This document shows, piece after piece, positions 27,157 to 37,271 of a stretch of 64,000 nt of DNA (position 1 is its first letter; every line of letters begins with the position of its first letter). This DNA is from an uncultured Prevotellaceae bacterium (GTDB taxonomy: Bacteria > Bacteroidota > Bacteroidia > Bacteroidales > Bacteroidaceae), in contig ONMA01000010.1 of assembly GCA_900318815.1 (NCBI GenBank), positions 179,834 through 243,833 on the forward strand. The letters are read 5' to 3'. A model generated the notes under the pieces. The model worked only from the letters and a program-made list of their open reading frames with translations, was not told where the DNA came from and did no database searches. The translations under genes and the position numbers were made by a program.

Positions 27157-27647
27157 TGGAGAATTTTGCAGCAATAGATTTTGAAACGGCAAACAACGAA
27201 CGCAGTTCCGTTTGCTCTGTTGGAGTTGTTATTGTGCGTGACGGCGAGATTGTGGATTCGTTCTACTCTCTCATCCAGCCTGAGCCAAACTATTATAACT
27301 ACTGGTGCAGCCAGGTTCATGGGCTCTGTCGCGAAGACACGGAGGAAGCCCCAGTGTTCCCTAAAGTCTGGGCGCAGATAGAACCATTGATTGAAGGCCT
27401 GCCCCTTGTGGCCCACAACAAACCCTTTGATGAAGGTTGCCTGAAAGCCGTATTCCGTGTATATCAGATGGACTATCCTGACTATGAGTTCTACGATACG
27501 CTTTGTGTCTCTCGTCGCACGTTCCCTTATTTGCCAAACCACCAGCTTCACACCGTTGCCGCCGAATGTGGCTACGAGTTAAAGAACCATCACCACGCCC
27601 TTGCCGACGCAGAGGCCTGTGCCTGGATTGCGAGAGAGATACTGTAA
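27156..27647 (+). CDS. DnaQ-like DEDDh 3'-5' exonuclease
   Basis: 163 residues, single domain. Catalytic set: D8 and E10 in AAIDFE, D92 in HNKPFDEG, and H147/D151 in HHALADAE. It should degrade DNA or RNA from the 3' end. WYL regulator plus this exonuclease directly ahead of type III mod/res genes looks like an original operon. The stop codon is directly followed by the truncated Mod remnant. Confidence 0.87.
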   Translation: MENFAAIDFETANNERSSVCSVGVVIVRDGEIVDSFYSLIQPEPNYYNYWCSQVHGLCREDTEEAPVFPKVWAQIEPLIEGLPLVAHNKPFDEGCLKAVFRVYQMDYPDYEFYDTLCVSRRTFPYLPNHQLHTVAAECGYELKNHHHALADAEACAWIAREIL

Positions 27648-27648
27648 A

Positions 27649-28158
27649 AAAATAAAGGAAGAGCATCCAGAAGCAAAAGACCTTGATACAGGCTTCCGCG
27701 TATTCCGTGTTGACGAAAGCAACTTTGAGAATGTTGAGCGCACTCCAAAGGAATATAATCAAGACCAGCTTGAACTCTTCTTGAATAACGTCAAGAGTGA
27801 CCGCAATGACCTTGACCTTCTGTTTGGCTGTATGTTGGACTGGGGCGTAAAACTTTCCTTGCCAATGTCCTCAGAAGAAGTGGATGGTAAGATGATTTAC
27901 ACAGTCAATGATGGCGACCTTGTGGCATGTTTTGCGGAAAAAGTGACGGACAGCGTGGTGAAGGCAATGGCAGACAAGCAACCTCTGCGTGTCATCTTCC
28001 GTGACAGTTGCTTCGAACAAGATGCAGACAAGATAAACATCTATGAGACATTCAAGCAGTTGTTAGACTGGAGCGATAAGGATGTTGAAAGAATGTCGTA
28101 CTCGCCCGTGAAGCCGTTTGCGAGAATGTACGTGCCGTACAGACAGAACAGGGTTTGA
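27649..28158 (+). pseudogene. C-terminal remnant of a type III methyltransferase (Mod)
   Basis: The frame reads KKIKEEHPEAKDLDTGFRVF, then LLFGCMLDWGVKLSLPMS and LRVIFRDSCF, the conserved C-terminal part of type III Mod subunits. The DPPY and FxGxG catalytic motifs and about two thirds of the protein are absent. Near 28090 the frame shifts (GTTGAAAGAATGTC where an extra A would give the usual DVEKN) and runs to an unrelated stop. Methylation activity must be lost. Confidence 0.82.
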
Positions 28159-31001
28159 AGCCTGTGGACTATTTGCAAGACCTACAGGGTGTTGGCATGG
28201 CATTCACCATCGAGATGGAAACAGGTACGGGCAAGACCTATACCTATATAAAGACCATGTATGAGTTGAACGAGCGTTACGGCTGGACGAAGTTCGTGGT
28301 GGTTGTACCAAGCATCGCCATCCGTGAAGGAGTGCTGAAGAGTTTCGAGAGTATGCAGGAGCACTTTGCCCAGGAATACAACGGCAAGCGAATGCAGTAC
28401 TTCATCTATAACTCCAAGCAACTGAGCAAAATTGATGCCTTTGCCAGCGATGCCGGTATGCACGTGATGATTATCAATACGCAGGCCTTCAACTCTTCTT
28501 TTGACGAAGAGAAGAGCAAAGGTGGCAGGGCTGACAAAGCGGCACGTATCATCTTTGACAAGCGTGATGAGTTTGGCAGTCGTCGTCCTATTGACGTGCT
28601 CAGCCAATGTCATCCTATTATGATTATTGATGAACCACAAAGCGTTTTGGGTGTGGATAAAGGCAATAAGACTCGTAAGGGCCTGGCTCAGTTCAAACCT
28701 CTGTTTACTTTGTTATATAGTGCCACCCATCGTAAGGGTGATATTTATAACATGATGTTCCGACTGGATGCCATTGATGCCTATAACCAGAAACTTGTGA
28801 AGAAGATTGAAGTGAAAGGTATCAAGCAGATAGGTTCGACGGCAACCAACGGCTATGTTTATCTGGAGGAAATCATCATCAGTAAGGGCAACCCACAGGC
28901 TCGCATCAGTTTTGATGTGAAGACAGCAATGGGCACCAAGCAGACAAGCAAGGTGGTTGGAGAACAGTTCGATTTATATGCCCAGAGTGGAGAACTGAAC
29001 GAGTACAAGAACAACTTTATTGTGGAACGTATTGACGGAGTCGAAGGCACTGTCCGCTTTGTCAATGGTTTGGTGCTACATGAAGGTGATGCCGTAGGTG
29101 CAGTCAACGAAGATTACTTGCGCCGTATTCAGATACGTGAGACAATCCGCACCCATTTGGAACGTGAACGTCAGTTGTTTGGCCAGAAGATTAAGGTACT
29201 CAGCCTTTTCTTCATTGACCATGTGGATAGTTACCACTTGTATGAGGGCCCAGAGACCAAAGGGAAGTTTGCCAAGATGTTTGAGGAAGAATACAGAAAT
29301 GTACTCTCTGAACTTATGCCAACATTTGGCGACGAGGCTTATCTGCGCTATCTTTCTGACCCTCGCAATGCAGCGGAGAAAATCCATCAGGGCTATTTCT
29401 CAATGGACAAAAAAGGAAAAGCCGTTGACTCGGGCAACAAGGAAGGCGAGAACGAAGAGCGTGCCTTTGACCTCATCATGAAGGACAAGGAACGCTTGTT
29501 GTCGCTGAAAGAGCCTGTACGCTTCATCTTCTCGCACTCTGCATTGAAGGAGGGTTGGGATAATCCAAACGTGTTCCAGATATGTACGTTGAAGAACTCC
29601 GACAACGAAACAAAGAAACGTCAGGAGGTTGGACGTGGTATGCGTCTGTGTGTTAATCAGAATGGTGAACGACAGGATGCCGATGTGTTGGGTGACCACG
29701 TCTTTGATACCAATATCCTCACGGTTATTGCCAGTGAGAGTTATGATGACTTTGCCAAGAAACTCCAGACTGAAATGGCTGAAGCATGTGCAGACAGACC
29801 TATCATCATCACTCCAAACCTTTTTGAGGGTAAGCCCTATACTAAAGCCGACGGAACCAACGGACGCTTTGACCTTGCGCAAGCACGAGATATTTATGAC
29901 GAATTGGTATGTCAGAAATACGTCAAGAAAGGCGAGTTGACGGCGAAGTATTATGAGGACAAGCGTAATGGCACACTTGACTTTGAGGAATTGAACGATA
30001 TGAAGGATGGGATCATTGCAGCCCTCGATACAGTATTCAATCCGTCATCTGTCAAGCCAGAAGACGCTCGAAAGCCCAAAACAGCAAACTTCCAGAAGGA
30101 GAACTTTGACAAGAAAGAGTTCCAGGAACTATGGAAACGCATTAACCAGCGCACTTACTATCAGGTGAACTTCGATACGTCTGACCTTGTGAAGAAATCC
30201 ATCAAGGCATTGGATGACAACCTGAAGGTGACGGAAATACGCATTGTGGTAGAGGGTGGCTCTCTTGACAACGTGCGTGATAAAGAATCCTTGGAGGCAG
30301 GTGTAGCCATGACTCAGGGAAACACTCGTACCATTCATGTAACAGAGGCTATCGGTAAGGGAGTAACATACGACCTTATCGGCAAACTGGTAACGGCTAC
30401 GGGCTTGACACGTAAGACGATAGTAGAGATTCTGAAAGGTATTAAGCCTGCAACCTTCCACTTGTTCAAGTTGAATCCAGAAGAGTTCATCATCAAGGCT
30501 AGTATGATTATCAATGACTGCAAGGCACTTGCCGTTATCCAATGCATCAAATATGAGAAGTTGAACGACAAGTTCTCGACCGATATTTTCACCGAGAACA
30601 TGCTTCGCGGCAAGTTGGGCATCAACGCCATCGAATCCACTAAGTCACTCTATGACCTCGTTGTGCTCGACAGCATGGGTACAGAGAAGAACTTTGCAGA
30701 ATCGCTGGAGCGAGAATATGACGTGGTTGTCTATACCAAGTTGCCAAACGGCTTCTACATCAATACGCCGATGGGAAAGTACAATCCCGACTGGGCTGTA
30801 GCCTTCAGGGAAGGAAGTGTCAAGCACGTCTATTTTGTGGCAGAGTCAAAGGGTAATGACCTCCAGGGTTCACAGCTCCGAGGTTCTGAGGAAAGCAAAA
30901 TCGAATGTGCCCGCCGCCACTTCAAGGCAATCAGCGACAACGGCTACATCTACGACGTTGCCAGGGACTACAAGAGTCTGTATGATATTGTGACGAAATA
31001 G
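28155..31001 (+). CDS. Type III restriction subunit (Res), N-terminally truncated
   Basis: About 948 residues. Walker A in METGTGKTYTY, DEPQ box (IIDEPQSV), SF2 motif VI region QEVGRGMRL, and a C-terminal nuclease core NPDWAVAF...VYFVAESKG fitting PD-ExK. Normal Res proteins have 60-120 residues before Walker A; here the frame opens after a stop at 28086 and contains NVRAVQTEQGLKPVDYLQ without a good start codon (TTG 28155 or GTG 28161 possible). The mod and res coding sequences are thus fused by a deletion. Without Mod the nuclease should be inactive, since type III Res acts only in complex. Confidence 0.82.
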   Translation: MKPVDYLQDLQGVGMAFTIEMETGTGKTYTYIKTMYELNERYGWTKFVVVVPSIAIREGVLKSFESMQEHFAQEYNGKRMQYFIYNSKQLSKIDAFASDAGMHVMIINTQAFNSSFDEEKSKGGRADKAARIIFDKRDEFGSRRPIDVLSQCHPIMIIDEPQSVLGVDKGNKTRKGLAQFKPLFTLLYSATHRKGDIYNMMFRLDAIDAYNQKLVKKIEVKGIKQIGSTATNGYVYLEEIIISKGNPQARISFDVKTAMGTKQTSKVVGEQFDLYAQSGELNEYKNNFIVERIDGVEGTVRFVNGLVLHEGDAVGAVNEDYLRRIQIRETIRTHLERERQLFGQKIKVLSLFFIDHVDSYHLYEGPETKGKFAKMFEEEYRNVLSELMPTFGDEAYLRYLSDPRNAAEKIHQGYFSMDKKGKAVDSGNKEGENEERAFDLIMKDKERLLSLKEPVRFIFSHSALKEGWDNPNVFQICTLKNSDNETKKRQEVGRGMRLCVNQNGERQDADVLGDHVFDTNILTVIASESYDDFAKKLQTEMAEACADRPIIITPNLFEGKPYTKADGTNGRFDLAQARDIYDELVCQKYVKKGELTAKYYEDKRNGTLDFEELNDMKDGIIAALDTVFNPSSVKPEDARKPKTANFQKENFDKKEFQELWKRINQRTYYQVNFDTSDLVKKSIKALDDNLKVTEIRIVVEGGSLDNVRDKESLEAGVAMTQGNTRTIHVTEAIGKGVTYDLIGKLVTATGLTRKTIVEILKGIKPATFHLFKLNPEEFIIKASMIINDCKALAVIQCIKYEKLNDKFSTDIFTENMLRGKLGINAIESTKSLYDLVVLDSMGTEKNFAESLEREYDVVVYTKLPNGFYINTPMGKYNPDWAVAFREGSVKHVYFVAESKGNDLQGSQLRGSEESKIECARRHFKAISDNGYIYDVARDYKSLYDIVTK

Positions 31002-31018
31002 TTCTGTGTATATGATTT

Positions 31019-31056
31019 CGGGCGGAAACTGATGAAATGATGCAGTTTTCCGCCCG
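31019..31056 (+). terminator. Terminator hairpin after res
   Basis: CGGGCGGAAACTG (31019-31031) pairs with CAGTTTTCCGCCCG (31043-31056). The following bases are T-containing but not a pure T-run. Confidence 0.6.
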
Positions 31057-31059
31057 GGT

Positions 31060-31333
31060 TCGATAATTATAATTCCATAAGACTCTGTAAGAAGCTGATA
31101 CACTAAAGATACGTCTGCATAATGAAGATTCGGGTTAATACATAAGTAAACCTGTTTGTAAATATCTTTCAGTACTTCACGCACATCATCGCAGTCAGCT
31201 TTCAGCACCATATTGATGTTGTTCAACAGTAAGTTTTTCTAGGTAGCCAGAATTGGCTTTTCGTCTGTAGGTTGTAGTAGATTCCAACTCTCCATGACGC
31301 AGATGCTCACCAGTCCGATTGGCTAATACAAAA
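31060..31333 (-). other. Possible degraded coding sequence downstream of the subtilase gene
   Basis: Reading leftward from the IetS stop, protein-like text (LVSFVLANRTGEHLRHGELE) runs in one frame to about 31235 and continues in another (INMVLKADCDDVREVLKDIY, then INPNLHYADVSLVYQLL). A single frameshift would join them. The family is not recognised. Confidence 0.25.
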
Positions 31334-33868
31334 CTAACTAATTCCAATACCAACAGGATTCTGTAACCTCGCAGCGACTTCCTGATAAATAGGCAAACCT
31401 GCTTCTGGTGCAACTTCCAAAGTAGCCATGAGAACATATTTGATAGGAACTGATAATTTGTCTTCTTTCTTGCAAAGAACTTTTATTACCAAATCCGTTC
31501 CATCCTCATAAGCAGAAGCACTACTACCTTTAAAGACCTCATGCTGAACAGTACCTCTTCTGGAAATATTATTATCAGCTTCTTGTCTTGTACTTTGAAC
31601 AAGTCCAACATCATCACAATTAGACTTGAACTCAAGATTAGCCAATCGATACTTCTTTGTATTTACATCTATTGGAGACATCCAGGCCAAAGTGATAGTC
31701 AATTTCTTTTCTAGATGTTGCGCCTGCAAACAATTAGGCAAAGGGAATCTGAATTCCACATAATTATTCTGTGATATAGAGCCATATCCAACTAAAGTCA
31801 CTCGGTTGTCCTCACAGAACAAAGATTTTTCAATGATGGGATATCCATATCCAATCCACCGAGCCACCTTTTCTTTTTCCTTCCCACTTTGAGGAACATA
31901 CTTTATCTGCAATTCCTTACCAAGATTTCCCCAATCACAAGAGTGAATAAATAAGCACTTTGCAGCTACTGCATCATAATCTGATGGAACTGCAATATAC
32001 CTATGTAGGTTTTCCAACAACTGAGCACAAAGTCTAGATGCTAATGCTGTAGAATTACTTGTTCCAGACAAAGTTATTGTTGAGGTTGGAGTAGATGCAC
32101 TTACTGCCTTATGACCAATCCCTCTTGGATTTTTGTCGGGCAAATGAATCTCTGCAGGTTGAGAACCAAAGATATTTGACCTGTAAAATACTTTGCCTCC
32201 TTGCAATATCGCATCAGGTTTAAGAGATCTATTTTTACCACCACCAAAACGGCTGTATGTTGCAGGTAGATTATCTGGGAGAGGATTCATTTGATAATTG
32301 TTTCCCTGAACACCCGAAATGTCATAGTGTAATGACCCTATAGACAGAGCATTTATACTCTCAGATGGCGAAAGTATACGATAATCAGGCAAGTTGTTCC
32401 AAATGTATGAATAGGTCCACGCAGCACGTTCTTCGGGATTTGCTCGTTCGTATTCCGCAGCAGTGCATGTAGGATTTAACCACCCTCCAGTATTGCCTGT
32501 ACTTACAACAAACAACACATTGAACTGATTACTCAAGTAATCCAACATCTTGGACTCTGGACTCATTGCAAAAAAGAATGGTCGATCAAAACATCCAATT
32601 GATAGGTTTATAATCTTTACAGTTCTTGTTTGAGGCTCACTCATCAATCTAACGACAGAACGATGAAGCAAATCAACTAGAAGTTCGTCACTTGGTATGG
32701 ACTCCTTTTGATTGTCGTTTTCTGTTCCATTCGACTTCATGATTGGTCTTACAACAAGTGGAGAACTAAGAGGCTCTGTCATGCCAGCATTTAGGTCACC
32801 CCAAACAATCAATGATGCCATAGCGGAACCATGTTCACGTTTTTTTGCAATATAATCAGATTCAAAATCATCCGGATCATCTATTATCAGTCGTCCTCTA
32901 AGGTATTGATGATTTGCTATTGGAAGACCATCCAATAAAGCCACCAAAGGAGCCGATTGTGGAAATGTGTTATTGTCAAAACTAGCTTCTTCGGTCGATT
33001 CTGACACCTCGCTTGTAATTGAGGTCTGTCCAGTAGCCCTAAACCACATTACTTGCTCCTCATCAAGCAAGGAGGTATCATTAGCATCCATCATGTCCCG
33101 AACCACATTCGCAGGGACTTCCACTACCATGGCATGATATTGAATCATGTCATATCTAACTATACGAATAATTCTTCCTTCGCAATCTTCAACAATTTGA
33201 CGAACTCTGTTTTCAGATGCTACACGTTTCTCTTCCGTATGGCGATACCATAATTCTATTTCAAACTTGATAATATCAGGATTAAGTTCAAGTATCTCTC
33301 TCCAAGCATTTAGAACACCTGTGCTAAACCTGTCTTGACGATCCCACTTTCTTACATTTCGCAATTGGGAAAACAAGTCCGCAAATGCGCCAAAGCCCCT
33401 AGGTAATTTATGGTCAGGAGAATTGACATACTGTTCCCAAAGACCACGAAGATTGTTTAGAGCCTGAGTATTGGACATTGTAAGGTAGAGTTTCTGGTTA
33501 ACAGGGCTGTCAGTGCGCCCTCCTCTGGAATTCAAAGAGTAGAAATCCTCATCAGGAGTACCTTCGCTATCCTCACAAGAGAGCCACTCCAAGCCAGCTC
33601 GTACGGCCGCTTTATTAAAATTGTCAATAGTTCCTGCTATCTCAAATACAAGTACAAACTCCGAGTCAATGCCTTGAACATCTGCTTGGACACGCATTCC
33701 TCTGTTTGCAACAACTCGACTTAATTCTCTGAACATCTGAGGAACCCTTTGGTTTTGAGTACCAAATGATGGGACATGAGGCAGAGATGGTCCACGTCTC
33801 TGAGGATTTACAATATTCCTTTGTTCAGATGGTCTGAAGAATAATAAATCTCTTGGCATCACTATCAA
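31334..33868 (-). CDS. ietS: Subtilase of an IetAS-type defence pair (IetS)
   Basis: 844 residues, no signal peptide, so cytoplasmic. A large N-terminal domain (1-300) precedes a divergent S8 peptidase: D313 in ALLDGLP, H346 in REHGSAMASL, oxyanion N459 in STGNTGG, and S604 in SGTSNSTALA. The C-terminal third is beta-rich. It lies 9 nt after an AAA ATPase gene of the IetA type; this two-gene arrangement is the IetAS system, reported as anti-phage and earlier as a plasmid incompatibility element. The catalytic set is complete. Confidence 0.82.
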   Translation of the reverse strand: MIVMPRDLLFFRPSEQRNIVNPQRRGPSLPHVPSFGTQNQRVPQMFRELSRVVANRGMRVQADVQGIDSEFVLVFEIAGTIDNFNKAAVRAGLEWLSCEDSEGTPDEDFYSLNSRGGRTDSPVNQKLYLTMSNTQALNNLRGLWEQYVNSPDHKLPRGFGAFADLFSQLRNVRKWDRQDRFSTGVLNAWREILELNPDIIKFEIELWYRHTEEKRVASENRVRQIVEDCEGRIIRIVRYDMIQYHAMVVEVPANVVRDMMDANDTSLLDEEQVMWFRATGQTSITSEVSESTEEASFDNNTFPQSAPLVALLDGLPIANHQYLRGRLIIDDPDDFESDYIAKKREHGSAMASLIVWGDLNAGMTEPLSSPLVVRPIMKSNGTENDNQKESIPSDELLVDLLHRSVVRLMSEPQTRTVKIINLSIGCFDRPFFFAMSPESKMLDYLSNQFNVLFVVSTGNTGGWLNPTCTAAEYERANPEERAAWTYSYIWNNLPDYRILSPSESINALSIGSLHYDISGVQGNNYQMNPLPDNLPATYSRFGGGKNRSLKPDAILQGGKVFYRSNIFGSQPAEIHLPDKNPRGIGHKAVSASTPTSTITLSGTSNSTALASRLCAQLLENLHRYIAVPSDYDAVAAKCLFIHSCDWGNLGKELQIKYVPQSGKEKEKVARWIGYGYPIIEKSLFCEDNRVTLVGYGSISQNNYVEFRFPLPNCLQAQHLEKKLTITLAWMSPIDVNTKKYRLANLEFKSNCDDVGLVQSTRQEADNNISRRGTVQHEVFKGSSASAYEDGTDLVIKVLCKKEDKLSVPIKYVLMATLEVAPEAGLPIYQEVAARLQNPVGIGIS

Positions 33869-33877
33869 TTGTGGGGA

Positions 33878-34870
33878 TTAGTTTTTGTCTTGAGTTACAT
33901 TAAGTTTTAGGTTGACCAATTCTGCCTTAACGATATCTTTGACATTGTTGTCAGGCAACGCCAATACATGTCTTCGCATTACTGTCAATGAAAAAGTTTC
34001 AATATCTCCAAAATTATAACCTTCCAATTCTGTCGCAAGTTTTGATAAATCATACTGGAAGTCTAGTGCATACTTTTGGGAAAACAACTCAAGCCATTGC
34101 TTTATACTTGACTTGTCTGGCATAGGTAATTCAATTCTTATTTGGAATCTTCTCCAAACTGCTTTATCCAAAAGTTCCGCATGATTTGATGCACCGATAA
34201 CTATTGTATAACTCGGTAGCGAATCTGTCATCATTAGTAGAGAACTTACGACACGTTTGATTTCTCCCAATTCATGAGAATCTCCACGCTCTTTACCAAT
34301 CGTGTCAAACTCGTCAAAAAACAAGATGCACTTTCTTGTGCTCACAAAATCAAACAATTGGCGCAAACGCATTGCTGTCTCGCCAAGATAAGACCCAATC
34401 AATGCGTCATACCTCACCATATAAAGAGGTATCATTAATCTTTCTGCTAAAGCTTCTGCATAAGAAGTCTTGCCTGTTCCAGGTTCTCCGATAAGCATAA
34501 TCTTATGCCTTGGCTCTAACGAATAAGAACGCAGGACATCTGCCCGAAACTGTTCTTCAATAAGTTCTTCTGTCATTTTCTTAACATCCGAAGGAAGAAC
34601 CATGTCGTCAAACGATTTACGTACAGCAACCTCCTGCAAAAAATTATTAACGACAGGCGCAACAGCAGCAGAAGCGGCATTGCGACCTTGAATGTCTTTT
34701 TCTGCCGAACGCAACATAGCGTCCAGTTCCATTTGAAGTTTATCAGCCAATTGCAGATGTTGCTTCGAACGTTCTTCCGCAATCATCGCCTCTACAACCT
34801 TCTTAAATTGATACTTGTTCCCTGCAAAGGAGTTTTTTATCAAATCAAGAATCAAATCAGCTCTTGCCAT
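33878..34870 (-). CDS. ietA: AAA ATPase of an IetAS-type defence pair (IetA)
   Basis: 330 residues. Walker A GEPGTGKT (128-135), Walker B ILFFDEFD (182-189), sensor-1 N229 in GASNHAE, arginine-finger candidates R240/R241, and an N-terminal helical region (1-90) likely for partner contact. In IetAS systems the ATPase is thought to control the subtilase. It is the first gene of the unit and has its own promoter. A+T content is visibly higher than in the flanking core genes, suggesting transfer. Confidence 0.82.
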   Translation of the reverse strand: MARADLILDLIKNSFAGNKYQFKKVVEAMIAEERSKQHLQLADKLQMELDAMLRSAEKDIQGRNAASAAVAPVVNNFLQEVAVRKSFDDMVLPSDVKKMTEELIEEQFRADVLRSYSLEPRHKIMLIGEPGTGKTSYAEALAERLMIPLYMVRYDALIGSYLGETAMRLRQLFDFVSTRKCILFFDEFDTIGKERGDSHELGEIKRVVSSLLMMTDSLPSYTIVIGASNHAELLDKAVWRRFQIRIELPMPDKSSIKQWLELFSQKYALDFQYDLSKLATELEGYNFGDIETFSLTVMRRHVLALPDNNVKDIVKAELVNLKLNVTQDKN

Positions 34871-34964
34871 AACTTAATTATCAGTATTTTATGAGTGTCT
34901 ATCATTGCTTGTTCGGCTACTTGTGTTACGACAAGCACCCAACACACCCAATATAGCAACAGTG

Positions 34965-34996
34965 CAAAGTTACCTTTTTTTTATGACGTGAAGAAA
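34965..34996 (-). promoter_or_regulatory. Promoter for ietAS
   Basis: TTTC (34996-34993), 20 nt, TAACTTTG (34972-34965), about 95 nt before the ietA start. Confidence 0.55.
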
Positions 34997-35085
34997 TTTT
35001 CTCGTCTAAAAATGCTTAAAGAATTAAAAATGGTACACTTTTTCTTAATATCAGTCATTTCAGAATGTCGAAATCCAATTTTTTT

Positions 35086-35457
35086 TCATTCATCACGTAT
35101 CCTTAATATGTGCTTGTCGTTGAACTTGACATCATAACCATATCGAGTGCCATCGGCATAGAATGACACGTGCATTTCCGTTGGCTCATCTATGGTGAGC
35201 GCAAATGTAATGCAGCCGCCTATTCCTATGGTTGCAGCCGATTTTGGCATGACCAACAGACGGAACACCTCGTTCATGGCAATCAGCATATTTGACTTGC
35301 CCGAAGCGTTTGAACCATAGAGGATGCCTAACTTATACAAGAACACACCATCAGCAACTTCAGTGACAAGTTCCGAATTCGGTCCTTTCGCCAAGAAACT
35401 TAGTTCCTGGTTGTCGTGAATGGAAAGGTAGTCCTTTACCTCAAATTCTCGTATCAT
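35086..35457 (-). pseudogene. N-terminal fragment of an AAA_15/OLD-like ATPase
   Basis: 123 residues. EFEVKDYLSI and the Walker A loop LYGSNASGKSNML are the opening of ABC-type, single-chain ATPases such as RloA or OLD-like proteins (usually 400 or more residues). The frame ends after one further beta hairpin with no Walker B, signature or C-terminal domain. Remnant of another defence-type gene. Confidence 0.7.
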
Positions 35458-35830
35458 ACTGCAATATCTTATATCTATTTAACTCTATATTGAGATACCA
35501 AATATGCACTATTTTTCGGTTTGAAGTTGTTGTCCTGTAGCTCATTATTTCTCTTGCCCATCATCCATACTACTGAGCTAGTAGAGGTTCGCAACTTCTC
35601 CCCTTTAGCAAAAACTTATACGCATAATATAATATGATCAAATCATCGTTTCTGAACTTACTTATCAAGGCCAGTGTGTCCCAATTAAAACTGCGACAGC
35701 CCGTCGCAGTTTTAGAACACCATCAAAGAAATACATCCAGCAAGCTATAATAACGACTCAGAATCTGCACATTTTAATGTTTTTGTGTTTTCGTAAAGTT
35801 AAAAGTGTTAATCTTCGACGTTTTTATCGC
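35458..35830. other. AT-rich noncoding stretch with one strong hairpin
   Basis: No convincing gene. The only clear structure is AAAACTGCGAC (35687-35697) pairing with GTCGCAGTTTT (35703-35713) around a 5-nt loop, a good intrinsic terminator in both directions. Confidence 0.5.
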
Positions 35831-35839
35831 TCACAGAAT

Positions 35840-36440
35840 CTACGTCCTCACTTTTCTACCGTTTAATAACGAAAGTGCTGATAGATAATTAGTTATAGAT
35901 ACCAGGGCTTTATTTTTCTTGGATTGCCTATTGCTCCCTGATTCGACGGTCATTCTTTTTTCGTTTACGGCATAAAAAGAAGACGTGGGAACTACTTCAT
36001 CGCTCGTCCCACATCCAAAGGCTCTCGCATTGCCCGATATTGTAGAACGAGCAACGTTGATAGCCCACGCCGATATGTATATAGCAATCCCCTTACACCA
36101 CACAATGTACTATGACAATTGTTTGATAGCTGCAAAGGGATGCGTATAAACACATCCCGCAGACATCTGCCGTTGCCTTGCTCTGACAATATCGTTCGAA
36201 TTTGCGAGATTCTTGGATGTCAAAGACAAGACGCCTGAAGACGTCTTTTTTATATGTCGTAACCCTCTTATCCACCTCATAATTGACCTAATGGTCGCTT
36301 TCCTCTGAAAGAAATACTTGCCTTGGAGGTGTAATGTCTCTCGTGGCTCGGCGTGGAGTGTCCCTTGCCTGCTTCTTTGTCGGACACGTCCGGCGGTGAT
36401 GCGCTGACAGGTGACGTTGAGAGTCGGAGCAAAATTACAA
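35840..36440 (-). ncRNA. Candidate structured noncoding RNA or small mobile-element leader
   Basis: About 600 bp with no coherent long frame on either strand but with a strong leftward promoter at its right end (TAATTTTG 36437-36430, ATTG 19 nt upstream). Internal hairpins include GTGGGA...TCCCAC (about 35970-36010) and AAGACG-CCTGAAGA-CGTCTT (36228-36247) followed rightward by a T-run. Short open frames in three frames on the minus strand look similar to spurious small proteins often annotated in Prevotella, which suggests a multi-copy noncoding unit; this is from memory and not verified. Confidence 0.35.
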
Positions 36441-36709
36441 AAAATATCCAACATGACAATGGTTTTTGTCAAAAAAATGAAGGGGTGTGACAAAAATTGC
36501 TATAAGAGGGAGTTTTTGTAGGATGAGAGGACGTTTTTGCGAGGATGAAAAGAATGGATGATTATGCGGAACCGCTTTGCATGATTATCCGCCGAAAAAG
36601 CGCGAGAATCGAATCTTTGTGAGGAAATGGAGGACGGGTAGGAAATATGAAAGTTTTGAGGGGGCTCGGAAACGCATTTTTTTCTGAACAATAGGTCAGT
36701 ATTCCCTTT

Positions 36710-36930
36710 TTGAAACAAATTTATCCTGAATTTTACTTTTCAGAAACGAATTTTTCCTGAATTTCTTTTTTTTAAACGAATTTCCGTAATTGACCTTAAT
36801 CTGATTCACCGCTCGGCGCTTGCGACGCTTCGCTTGCGAAGAAATTTTTCTTAATTACCTGAATTTCTTTTTTAGAAACGAATTTCCGTAATTGACCGTA
36901 ATTTTATCCACACGCTCGGCGCTTGCGAAG
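36710..36930 (+). repeat. Cluster of AAACGAATTTCCGTAATT-type repeats
   Basis: At least four units beginning AAACGAATTT (or GAAACAAATT) and ending CGTAATT or CCTGAATTT, separated by GCTCGGCGCTTGCGA stretches. Related to 1273-1372 and to the flank of the 38.2-kb repeat. Confidence 0.7.
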
Positions 36931-37271
36931 AATTTTTCTTAATCAGTCACACGATGAAGCATTCGTTACACCTTGGCGAAGCATTCATCTCACCTTGGCG
37001 AAGCATTCGTTACACTTTGGTGAAGCATTCGTCTCACCTTGATTTGGCATTCATCACACTTTGATTTGGCATTAACCGGGGTGTAATGAAGCGTTCGTCA
37101 GGGTGTGACGGGATATGCGCCGGGGTGGGAGCAGGCATTGACGACGGGAGGCTACTTGGATGACCTGCTTGCGAAGTGGCTTCACGACTCTATTTCGCGA
37201 TTTTCGTTTGTCATAAAAAACAAAAAGAATGACGTATGATTATGCAGGATTCTCGTTAAGTCAAAGGGCTG
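36931..37271 (+). repeat. Large 22-bp-periodic repeat, copy A
   Basis: Starts AATTTTTCTTAAT, then nine consecutive 22-bp units such as GAAGCATTCGTTACACCTTG, each degenerate, from 36956 to about 37153, then a unique tail through CACGACTCTATTTCGCG to AGGGCTG. The unit length is not a multiple of three, so it is not a coding repeat. Copy B is at 38187-38499. The right end coincides with the break in a secreted-protein gene. Confidence 0.85.

Noticed and set aside
31050-31090. tRNA-like GGGTTCGA
   Set aside because: No acceptor, D or anticodon stem can be drawn around it; it lies at the foot of the res terminator.
36110-36493. 127-codon minus-strand frame in the candidate RNA locus
   Set aside because: Starts upstream of the promoter signal, composition is odd, and open frames in other phases cover the same DNA; more likely noncoding.
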